Source of the DNA: Candidatus Methanoperedens sp.
Lineage (GTDB): Archaea > Halobacteriota > Methanosarcinia > Methanosarcinales > Methanoperedenaceae
Direction of reading: 5' to 3'
DNA length: 6,353 bases
NCBI GenBank assembly: GCA_028679855.1
Contig: JAJRAP010000183.1
Location: 1-6,353 of the forward strand
Below are positions 1 to 6,009 of the stretch, one piece after another. Every line of letters begins with the position of its first letter. Position 1 is the stretch's first letter. A program made the position numbers and the translations under genes. Below the pieces are notes generated by a model. The model ran no database searches. It was given only the letters and a program-made list of their open reading frames with translations, and was not told the origin of the DNA.

Positions 1-476
1 AAATCCCGGTAAAGTTCATTATTTCCAGTGACCGCCACGGTTGCGGTTTCAGGATCCATGTTATCCATACAGAATATGGATACTTCGCAGTTCCAGCCAG
101 ATTCACGACTGATGGCATTGACATGCTTATCAAGTTCAGATATGGTTTTGATCTTTAACGGGTCAAGCAATTCGTCAATTATTTCATGATCTAGTGGTAT
201 TCCTTTCGTCCATTTTAGCATCCACTGGAATACCGGGCTGGCGATAAGCACATTTTTTCCTGACTCTATTGATTGCTCATGTCCTGTCAGTTTTTTCGTT
301 TCAGTGGTAATGTTTGTTATTGCTTTTTCGATAGTACCGTATTTAAATAATACAACGTCGGTCATATCGATCGAATCCCTGATAGCTGCGCTCAGATTTC
401 CCTCATGTTTATTGATAAGGGGTTCAAGTTTCTTGAGGTGGGTATTTTCAAGTGTAATATTTTTTCTGACTATCAT
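1..476 (-). CDS. Ribbon-helix-helix-type DNA-binding protein, uncharacterised archaeal family (3' end outside window)
   Basis: An open frame runs on the minus strand from ATG at 476 through the window edge: 158 codons, no stop. The first 40 residues fit a ribbon-helix-helix fold: a basic strand (VRKNITLE, residues 3-10), a first helix (about 11-25, rich in Leu and Lys), the turn HEGNLS, then a second helix AAIRDSID (30-37). From family knowledge such proteins bind DNA as dimers through the paired strand. Residues 41-158 are mostly helical-looking, with a Trp/Lys patch QWMLKWTKGIP (84-94), an acidic stretch HEIIDELLDP (97-106) and GWNCEVSIF (127-135); I recognise no enzyme motif or membrane segment. 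I recall similar N-termini in Methanosarcinales hypothetical proteins, but the partner domain has no function I can name. No Shine-Dalgarno is visible. The upstream DNA carries a palindrome and repeats that could be its own operator. Being a real gene is well supported; the regulatory role is inferred. Confidence 0.72.
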   Translation of the reverse strand, partial: MIVRKNITLENTHLKKLEPLINKHEGNLSAAIRDSIDMTDVVLFKYGTIEKAITNITTETKKLTGHEQSIESGKNVLIASPVFQWMLKWTKGIPLDHEIIDELLDPLKIKTISELDKHVNAISRESGWNCEVSIFCMDNMDPETATVAVTGNNELYRD

Positions 477-492
477 GCTTAATTAAAATAAA

Positions 493-553
493 TACTACCC
501 GGTACTACTTTAATGTTACTATAATAGTAACTGATTATTTAACCGTGCTACTA
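493..553. promoter_or_regulatory. Candidate operator: perfect 17-bp palindrome and TACTA repeats
   Basis: Bases 515-531 form a perfect inverted repeat (GTTACTAT, central A, ATAGTAAC). The pentamer TACTA occurs on the plus strand at 493, 503, 517 and 549, and its complement TAGTA at 525. The 493 and 503 copies are exactly 10 bp apart, about one helical turn; the 517 and 549 copies extend to TACTATA. The block starts 17 bp upstream of the ribbon-helix-helix gene's ATG (476). On the minus strand the palindrome centre (CTATTATAG) is also the best TATA-like stretch for that gene, about 45 bp from the ATG. Ribbon-helix-helix proteins commonly bind short inverted or tandem sites in their own promoters, so autoregulation is a reasonable inference, not shown. 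The AT-rich background makes some TACTA copies possible by chance. Confidence 0.45.
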
Positions 554-584
554 TATGTTTTTCATATGCGATAAAATAGATATT

Positions 585-626
585 GGGGAGATATCGTATC
601 AGCGGGTTGGGGGGTGGGAAATCCCA
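585..626. other. G-rich tract followed by a short inverted repeat
   Basis: Four runs of three or more G lie at 585-588, 604-606, 609-614 and 616-618, followed by a small inverted repeat TGGGA/TCCCA (615-619 and 622-626). The tract lies 74-115 bp upstream of purL and ahead of its TATA-like box, so it is probably not in the purL transcript. Quadruplex potential or a regulator site are both possible; nothing in the sequence decides between them or excludes chance. It sits within the 223-bp divergent spacer 477-699, which contains no gene I can support. Confidence 0.25.
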
Positions 627-656
627 AACGCTCATATTTCAAGTAATTGCATATTA

Positions 657-699
657 TTTTATATCCTGCCGCCTTTAATAAGATTCCAGTGAATGAACA
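657..699 (+). promoter_or_regulatory. Probable purL promoter: TATA-like box and weak ribosome-binding site
   Basis: TTTTATAT at 657-664 resembles an archaeal TATA box. Taking a start about 25 bp downstream gives a transcript beginning near 685 and a leader of about 15 nt before the ATG at 700. Within the leader, GTGA at 689-692 matches part of the archaeal Shine-Dalgarno core with 7 nt spacing to the ATG. A TGA stop at 694-696 lies in frame directly upstream, so 700 is the first usable ATG. Confidence 0.5.
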
Positions 700-3624
700 A
701 TGGTCATCAGGATAGAAGTCGGTTTTAAAAAAGGAATGAGAGATGCGCTGGGTGAAAGCATCAAAAAAAGGATAAGGGAAGACCTCAGTATTAATATTGA
801 TTCCGTGAGAACTATTGAGATCTATACATTTGATTCTGCTCTTTCTACCGGACAGGTGAAGCTTATCGGAGAAAAAGTTTTTGCCGACCCTGTTATACAG
901 GTGTTCTCCGACAAGCCCCTTGCTTCTGATTTTTCATGGCTGATAGAGGTGGGCTATAGACCCGGAGTAACAGATAACGTGGGAGCGACAGCAAAAAAAG
1001 CATCAGAAGACGTCCTGAAAACAAGCATCCATGGGGTCTATTTTTCAAGACAGTATCTTATCAGCGGGGACATCACAAAAGAAGATGCAAGTAACATCGC
1101 GGGTGGGCTTCTTGCAAATTCGCTCATCGAAAGGTGGGAAATAATAAGCTTTGGGGAATTTGATAAAGAAAAAGGCATACTTCTCCCGCTTCCTGTTGTC
1201 ACTGGAAAACACAGCCCGTCAGTAACGATGACCGACCTTGACATAAGCGATAATGAACTTAAAGAACTCAGCAGGCAGCGGCTTTTTGCTCTTGACATTT
1301 CTGAGTTGAAGGTGATCCGCGATTATTTTGCGAAAAAGATGCCAGAAAGAGAAAAAACTGGCATGACGATGCCAACGGATGTTGAAATAGAGGTGCTTGC
1401 ACAGACCTGGTCTGAACACTGCAAACATAAGATATTCAACAGCCAGATAACCTATGCGGATGATGGTGGAACAAAAACAATAAACTCGCTTTTCAGTTCA
1501 TATATAAAGCGGGCGACCCGAGAGATCAATAAACCCTGGCTTGTATCTGTTTTTACTGATAACGCAGGCGTGATAAAGTTCAATGATGAGTACAACCTTG
1601 TGATGAAAGTTGAGACGCACAACACTCCTTCTGCCCTTGACCCGTATGGCGGGGCAATTACAGGGATCGTGGGCGTGAACCGCGACCCGCTTGGCACAGG
1701 CATGGGCGCGAGATTGATATTTAATACTGATGTCTTTTGCTTTGCCTCTCCATTCTATGATAAACCCCTTCCCCCGAGGCTCTTTCACCCCAAGAGGATA
1801 TTTGAAGGTGTGCGCCGGGGCGTTGAACATGGTGGTAACAAAAGCGGCATCCCGACAGTGAATGGGTGCATCGTATTTGATGAAAGGTACCTGGGCAAAC
1901 CGCTGGTCTATTGCGGGACGGGCGGGATAATGCCCTCTACAATTAACGGAAAGCTCTCGCATATCAAGAAAATATTTCCAGGCGACCTCATTGTGATGAC
2001 CGGAGGGCGTATCGGGAAAGATGGCATACACGGAGCTACATTCTCATCACTTGAACTTGACGGGAATTCCCCGGTGACCGCGGTCCAGATAGGAGACCCT
2101 TTTACCCAGAAAAAGATGATGGATATCCTGCTTGAGGCAAGAGATAAGGGGCTTTACAATGCCATCACTGACAATGGCGCCGGCGGTCTGTCTTCATCAG
2201 TTGGCGAGATGGCGCAGTTGTCAGGAGGATGTCTTATCGAGCTTGAGAAATGTCCGTTGAAATATCCTGGTCTTGACCCCTGGGAGATCCTGGTCTCAGA
2301 GTCGCAGGAGCGGATGACACTTGCGGTATCGCCTGATACTATCGATGAATTCCTGGAGCTTGCAAGAACAAGGGATGTTGAAGCGACAGTCATCGGGACA
2401 TTTACTGACAGCGGCAAATTCCATGCAATGTACAGTGGAAAGACTGTGGCTTATATAGATATGGAATTTTTGCACGGCGGGCTTCCTGCCATGAAGCTCA
2501 ATGCGCGCTGGGTAACCCGGAAGTTCGAAGAGCCGGTGCTGGGAGTAGTGGACCTGACCGATGCCCTGAAAAACCTCCTATCGCGTTTGAATATCTGTTC
2601 TAAAGAATATGTCATCCGGCAATATGACCACGAAGTACAGGCTGGATCGGTCGTAAAGCCGCTAACAGGAGATGGTCCAAGCGACGCTGCAGTAATTCGT
2701 CCCCTGCTTGACAGCATGGAAGGCGTTGTGGTGGCGAACGGCATCTGTCCGAGGTACGGCGACATTGACACTTATCACATGACAGCTTGCGCTATCGATG
2801 AAGCTGTAAGGAATCATATGGCAGTTGGGGGCTCGTTTGACCATCTTGCTGGTCTTGATAATTTCTGCTGGTGCGACCCTGTTAAATCCGATAAGAACCC
2901 TGATGGCGAGTTCAAACTGGCGCAGCTTGTGCGGGCGAACATGGCGCTTTACGATTATACGAAAGTCTACGAGGTTCCCTGCATATCAGGAAAGGACAGC
3001 ATGAAAAACGACTACCATATAGGAGGGCGCAAGATCTCCATCCCCCCAACTGTACTTTTCTCAACGATCGGGAAGATCGAGGACGTAAGGAAGGCTGTGA
3101 CCATGGATGTAAAAAGACCTGATGACAGGGTTTACGTGCTCGGGATGACAAGAGATGAACTCGGCGGCTCTGAATATTTTGCATCGCTCGGGTTTATTGG
3201 GAACGATGTGCCAAAAGTGAATGCCGGTTCAGCAAGAAAACTTTATTCCGCTCTTGAAAAAGTCATCAAGGAAGGCACTGTGGCTTCATGCCATGACTGC
3301 TCTGATGGCGGTATGGGTGTTGCGCTTGCTGAGAGCGCGTTTTCGGGAAACTTCGGTATGACCATTGAATTGACTAAAGTCCCAGTTGAGAATATCAAGC
3401 GCGCGGACACGATAATGTTCTCGGAATCCCAGAGCAGGTTCGTTGTGACGGTTGAGCCAGCTAATGTAAAGAGGTTCGAGGAGTTCATGAAAGGTAATGT
3501 GTTCGCTGATGTGGGCAAAGTTACAGCCAGGCAGAATTTTACTGTCATGGACGGGGAAAAGGTAGTGTTGAGCGCGGGGATCGAAGAACTCAAAGAGGCA
3601 TGGCAGAAAACGCTGAGATGGTAG
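700..3624 (+). CDS. purL: Phosphoribosylformylglycinamidine synthase, PurS-PurL fusion type without glutaminase domain
   Basis: This cytoplasmic enzyme performs the fourth step of de novo purine synthesis, converting FGAR to FGAM with ATP and glutamine-derived ammonia. Residues 1-70 and 80-149 are two PurS-like units that align with each other (IEVGFKKG at 5-12, IEVGYRPG at 82-89), mimicking the PurS dimer. A linker leads to the signature AQTWSEHCKHKIF (234-246) with the conserved His240. The first synthetase half has VETHNTPSALDPYGGAITG (304-322), GDPFTQKK (465-472), ITDNGAGGLSSS (489-500) and SESQER (533-538). The second half has PLTGDGPSDAAV (654-665), CISGKDSMKND (761-771), HDCSDGGMGVALAE (865-878) and SESQSR (908-913). 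The protein ends at residue 974 with no glutaminase domain, so a separate PurQ is needed; none is in the window. It is longer than small PurL (about 700-750 residues) and shorter than the three-part large form (about 1,300). I recall the same architecture in bacteria such as Geobacter. Enzyme identity is firm; origin is inferred. Confidence 0.96.
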   Translation: MVIRIEVGFKKGMRDALGESIKKRIREDLSINIDSVRTIEIYTFDSALSTGQVKLIGEKVFADPVIQVFSDKPLASDFSWLIEVGYRPGVTDNVGATAKKASEDVLKTSIHGVYFSRQYLISGDITKEDASNIAGGLLANSLIERWEIISFGEFDKEKGILLPLPVVTGKHSPSVTMTDLDISDNELKELSRQRLFALDISELKVIRDYFAKKMPEREKTGMTMPTDVEIEVLAQTWSEHCKHKIFNSQITYADDGGTKTINSLFSSYIKRATREINKPWLVSVFTDNAGVIKFNDEYNLVMKVETHNTPSALDPYGGAITGIVGVNRDPLGTGMGARLIFNTDVFCFASPFYDKPLPPRLFHPKRIFEGVRRGVEHGGNKSGIPTVNGCIVFDERYLGKPLVYCGTGGIMPSTINGKLSHIKKIFPGDLIVMTGGRIGKDGIHGATFSSLELDGNSPVTAVQIGDPFTQKKMMDILLEARDKGLYNAITDNGAGGLSSSVGEMAQLSGGCLIELEKCPLKYPGLDPWEILVSESQERMTLAVSPDTIDEFLELARTRDVEATVIGTFTDSGKFHAMYSGKTVAYIDMEFLHGGLPAMKLNARWVTRKFEEPVLGVVDLTDALKNLLSRLNICSKEYVIRQYDHEVQAGSVVKPLTGDGPSDAAVIRPLLDSMEGVVVANGICPRYGDIDTYHMTACAIDEAVRNHMAVGGSFDHLAGLDNFCWCDPVKSDKNPDGEFKLAQLVRANMALYDYTKVYEVPCISGKDSMKNDYHIGGRKISIPPTVLFSTIGKIEDVRKAVTMDVKRPDDRVYVLGMTRDELGGSEYFASLGFIGNDVPKVNAGSARKLYSALEKVIKEGTVASCHDCSDGGMGVALAESAFSGNFGMTIELTKVPVENIKRADTIMFSESQSRFVVTVEPANVKRFEEFMKGNVFADVGKVTARQNFTVMDGEKVVLSAGIEELKEAWQKTLRW

Positions 3625-3679
3625 TCCATTTTCAGATATACCGCCAGATTAAAATAGCGGGGATTCTAAATATCATCTG

Positions 3680-3868
3680 GTGCAGGTGACTTCGGAGGAA
3701 ATGGTAAGCCCTGTGGGTAAGGCTAATTGGGATAAGTTTAAAGATGTTTTGATAGACTCAAAATTTAGATACAACAATAGACCACACTCATCACTTGGCT
3801 ATAGAAGTCCTTTTAAAACTATGAATGATGCGATTATAAATTTACCCCAACATGTCTGTGGACACTAA
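3680..3868 (+). pseudogene. Transposase (integrase-core) C-terminal remnant
   Basis: The reading frame is open from 3653 to the TAA at 3866-3868, with a GTG at 3680 as nominal start (62 residues). The segment FRYNNRPHSSLGYRSPFK matches the C-terminal end of rve-type transposase cores (IS3/IS481-like), where Y-N-N-x-R-P-H-x-x-L-G-Y-x-[ST]-P follows the last acidic residue. The DDE catalytic part and the helix-turn-helix are absent: the frame is closed by TAA at 3650 and purL ends at 3624. The fragment therefore cannot be an active transposase. The sequence just after it, ending ...CACTAACA at 3870, could be the former right end of the element, since transposase genes often stop close to the terminal repeat; no convincing left end is visible. 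The AT-rich, AAA/AAT-heavy codon use differs from purL and aroC, consistent with acquired DNA. The exact IS family is uncertain. Confidence 0.72.
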
Positions 3869-3894
3869 CACTAAGTATATTGTTCACTATTTGG

Positions 3895-3933
3895 ATAATA
3901 TATTAGGTAAAAATACTTAAAATAAGTAGTACC
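3895..3933 (+). promoter_or_regulatory. Probable nif3-family gene promoter (near-leaderless)
   Basis: ATAATATATTA at 3895-3905 is a strong archaeal-type TATA box centred about 34 bp before the ATG at 3934. A start 25-27 bp downstream would leave a leader of only a few nucleotides, and no GGTGA-like ribosome site is seen between 3906 and 3933. The box lies about 25 bp beyond the putative right end of the transposase remnant, so the gene seems to keep its own promoter. Apart from the transposase fragment and this promoter, the gap 3625-3933 shows only weak 4-6 bp inverted repeats (3641-3660 and 3644-3680). Confidence 0.5.
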
Positions 3934-4665
3934 ATGAATCTCAAAGAGCTCATCCCCATCCTTGAATCCATCGCACCTCCTGAACTGGCTGAGGACTTTG
4001 ACGCAGGCAGGATAGGTCTCGTGCTTGACCGAGCCGCCAAAGTCAGAAAAATCGCGGTTTCGCTTGACCCTACAGATCATGTTTTAAAAGAAGCAGCATG
4101 CCAGGGTGCAAATCTATTGGTAACCCATCACACGCTGATATTCGACCCGGTAAATCTCATTTCAAAACAGCTTTCTGACACGCTGAAGATCGCCATTGAT
4201 AACGATATATCCATCTATACCATGCATACGAATTACGATAAAGTCGAAGGTGGAGTAAATGATGTGCTCGCCGGATTGCTGGGATTAAGGAATATCACAC
4301 CACTTGCACTTGGAAGGGTCGGTGAGATAGAGCCGATGAAGGCGAAGGATTTTGCCACTCTTATTTCGGAGAAACTGGATACCCATGTCCAGTATATCGG
4401 TTACTCCGGGATCAAAAAGGTCATAGTGATCGGTGGGAGCGGCTTTCGCAGGGAGTATATTGATATCGCCCTTGAGCAAGGTGCCGATGCTCTTGTATCA
4501 GGAGAACTGAGGCATGATGCCATACGGTACGCGGGGGGGAGGCTATGCCTGTTTGATGCCAGCCATTACGCCACGGAAGCTCCTGCGATGAAACGGTTGT
4601 GTGAGCGGCTGCCTGTGGAATCAATATTTATTGATGATAAGCCAGTGGTCAGATTAGAGGATTGA
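3934..4665 (+). CDS. Nif3-like / DUF34 dinuclear metal-binding protein
   Basis: The 243-residue product belongs to the Nif3 family (also annotated GTP cyclohydrolase 1 type 2 or NGG1p-interacting factor 3), matching the short archaeal form with no inserted middle domain. The metal-ligand pattern is complete: VTHHTL with His65 and His66, HTNYD with Asp102 after His98, and ASHYATE with His211 and Glu215 near the C-terminus. GGVNDVLA (residues 106-113) and SGELRHD (189-195) are further family marks. Known members form toroidal hexamers with two metal ions per subunit. The physiological reaction is unsettled; the cyclohydrolase label comes from limited bacterial work and should not be read as function here. 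The protein should be cytoplasmic, with no signal peptide or membrane segment. Upstream is the transposase remnant; downstream it converges on the ferredoxin gene with a 3-bp gap, so there is no operon partner to hint at its role. Confidence 0.92.
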   Translation: MNLKELIPILESIAPPELAEDFDAGRIGLVLDRAAKVRKIAVSLDPTDHVLKEAACQGANLLVTHHTLIFDPVNLISKQLSDTLKIAIDNDISIYTMHTNYDKVEGGVNDVLAGLLGLRNITPLALGRVGEIEPMKAKDFATLISEKLDTHVQYIGYSGIKKVIVIGGSGFRREYIDIALEQGADALVSGELRHDAIRYAGGRLCLFDASHYATEAPAMKRLCERLPVESIFIDDKPVVRLED

Positions 4666-4668
4666 TTC

Positions 4669-4875
4669 TTACCAGTTCCGTACAAGCCGTATCGCTCCTG
4701 GTTTGCAGGCAGCAACGCACGTCGTGCATCCAATGCAAAAGCTTCTGTCCAGGACTTCTGCCGCCTTCCTTCCATTTTTTTCTACGATCCTGTATATCCT
4801 GGGACCTTTTGGACAAACCCTGATGCATTCCCCGCATCCAGTGCATTTTTCCGGGTCAACATATATATCTATCAT
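4669..4875 (-). CDS. Small 2[4Fe-4S] ferredoxin
   Basis: The 68-residue product carries two cluster-binding motifs: CTGCGECIRVCP (Cys11, 14, 17, 21) and CIGCTTCVAACK (Cys47, 50, 53, 57), each expected to hold a 4Fe-4S cluster. It is thus a soluble electron carrier or a small subunit of an oxidoreductase; the partner is unknown. The ATG at 4875 is preferred over an in-frame TTG at 4890: the product then begins MIDIYVDPEKC, as dicluster ferredoxins usually do, and the ATG is about 25 bp from a TATA box, which the TTG nearly abuts. Two oddities are visible. The loop after the first motif is PKGPRIYRI rather than the usual short Pro-x-x-Ala form, and in the second motif Lys replaces the Pro that normally follows the fourth Cys (CKPGAI). 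The gene is divergent from aroC and convergent with the Nif3-like gene. Confidence 0.9.
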   Translation of the reverse strand: MIDIYVDPEKCTGCGECIRVCPKGPRIYRIVEKNGRKAAEVLDRSFCIGCTTCVAACKPGAIRLVRNW

Positions 4876-4926
4876 AACTGCAATATTCAAAGAAGTTATA
4901 TAAACGCTCAGACTAAATAACAGAGC
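4876..4926. promoter_or_regulatory. Divergent fdx/aroC promoter with one symmetric TATA box
   Basis: TTATATAA at 4896-4903 is its own reverse complement and the only good TATA box in this 51-bp spacer. Its centre is 24.5 bp from the ferredoxin ATG (4875, minus) and 27.5 bp from the aroC ATG (4927, plus), both the usual archaeal box-to-start distance. Both transcripts would then be leaderless, in line with the lack of ribosome sites. The flank on the aroC side is purine-rich (AAAGAAG at 4889-4895), a better BRE than the other flank, which suggests aroC is the stronger direction. Confidence 0.6.
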
Positions 4927-6009
4927 ATGTCAGGAAATACCTTTGGAACACTCTTTCGGATAACAACGTGGGGCGAGAGCCATGGCGCTGCAATAGGTGT
5001 TGTCATTGACGGCTGCCCTTCCGGTATCCCGCTTGAAGAAGCAGATATTCAGAAAGATTTGAACCGACGCCGTCCGGGACAGAGCGATATAACCACGCAG
5101 AGAAAGGAAGAAGATACGCCAGAGATCCTTTCAGGGGTCTTTTCTGGAAAAACAACCGGCATGCCCATATCCATTCTGGTCAGGAACAAGGATGTTGATT
5201 CAAGCAAGTATGAAAATCTGCGCAATATTCCGCGCCCGGGGCATGCTGACCTGACGTATGAGATGAAATACGGCTTCCGGGACTGGCGTGGAGGCGGCAG
5301 GTCATCAGCGCGAGAGACTATTGGAAGGGTCGCCGCTGGCGCAGTTGCAAAAAAGATCCTGGCACTTAATAATATTGAAATTCTCGGTCATGTGGTGGAA
5401 CTGGGAGGCATCAAAGCAAAAGCTTCAAGTACAGAAGAGATCCGTGAAAATACGGAAAAAAACCCTGTCAGGTGCGCCGATCTTGATGCGGCTGTGGAAA
5501 TGGAAGCCAGGATACGCGTCGCCAGAAGCGAAGGCGATAGCTTAGGAGGCATAGTGGAGATAATCGGCATCGGTGTCCCCGCAGGAGTGGGCGAACCGGT
5601 TTTTGATAAGTTGAGCGCCGAGTTTGCGAAGGCATTGATGAGCATCGGTGCGGTGAAAGGTGTTGAGATAGGGGCAGGGTTTAGCTCTGCATCAATGAAG
5701 GGTAGCAGGATGAATGACCCTTTTGCAATTAGAGACGGAAAGATACATGCGATCACCAATAACGCAGGCGGTGTTCTTGGCGGGATAAGTAGCGGTGAGC
5801 CGATAGTTTGCAGGATCGCAGTGAAACCTACGCCCTCCATCTCAAAAGAACAGCATACCGTGGATATGAGCAAAATGAAAGATACAAGAATAAAAATTCA
5901 GGGACGACATGACCCATCCATCCCACCGCGTATCGTACCTGTGGCTGAGGCGATGGTTGCGCTCGTGCTTGTTGACCAGATGATGAAGGGCGGGTTCATA
6001 AAAACATGA
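4927..6009 (+). CDS. aroC: Chorismate synthase
   Basis: AroC catalyses the last common step of the shikimate pathway, turning EPSP into chorismate with reduced FMN as cofactor, in the cytoplasm. At 360 residues it is full length for the family. Visible marks are the N-terminal [19 protein letters not shown] (residues 2-20, with His19), RRRPGQSD (47-54), RPGHAD (103-108, with His106), [20 protein letters not shown] (115-134), GSRMNDPF (259-266), [16 protein letters not shown] (278-293) and [10 protein letters not shown] (326-335, with Asp329). His19, His106 and Asp329 sit where the family's conserved catalytic residues fall. GRHDPS has Ser where many homologues have Cys. The promoter is shared with the divergent ferredoxin gene. 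Its TGA (6007-6009) overlaps the ATG of sepS in an ATGA arrangement, so the two are probably co-transcribed and translationally coupled. Confidence 0.97.
   Translation: MSGNTFGTLFRITTWGESHGAAIGVVIDGCPSGIPLEEADIQKDLNRRRPGQSDITTQRKEEDTPEILSGVFSGKTTGMPISILVRNKDVDSSKYENLRNIPRPGHADLTYEMKYGFRDWRGGGRSSARETIGRVAAGAVAKKILALNNIEILGHVVELGGIKAKASSTEEIRENTEKNPVRCADLDAAVEMEARIRVARSEGDSLGGIVEIIGIGVPAGVGEPVFDKLSAEFAKALMSIGAVKGVEIGAGFSSASMKGSRMNDPFAIRDGKIHAITNNAGGVLGGISSGEPIVCRIAVKPTPSISKEQHTVDMSKMKDTRIKIQGRHDPSIPPRIVPVAEAMVALVLVDQMMKGGFIKT

Noticed and set aside
304..486. 60-residue plus-strand ORF
   Set aside because: It is antisense to the ribbon-helix-helix frame, whose translation is clearly protein-like, and its own product has no recognisable features.
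1498..2031. 177-residue minus-strand ORF inside purL
   Set aside because: It lies wholly opposite conserved PurL motifs and its translation has the irregular composition of a shadow frame.
3619..3638. Possible left terminal repeat of the insertion sequence overlapping the purL stop (TGGTAGTCCA)
   Set aside because: It matches the complement of the right end (TGTTAGTGTCCA) only with a gap and mismatches, and purL ends normally there, so chance is as likely.
3641..3680. Hairpin terminator after purL
   Set aside because: Only 4-6 bp stems with 12-25 nt loops can be drawn and no T-run follows, so neither a bacterial-type nor an archaeal T-tract terminator is supported.
4876..4890. TTG start at 4890 giving a 73-residue ferredoxin
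   Set aside because: It would begin 5 bp from the TATA box, and the extra five residues are not expected; the ATG at 4875 fits both the family N-terminus and the promoter distance.
5388..5873. 161-residue minus-strand ORF inside aroC
   Set aside because: It is antisense to conserved chorismate synthase segments; the Pro/Ser/Ala-rich product is typical of a reverse-strand shadow.
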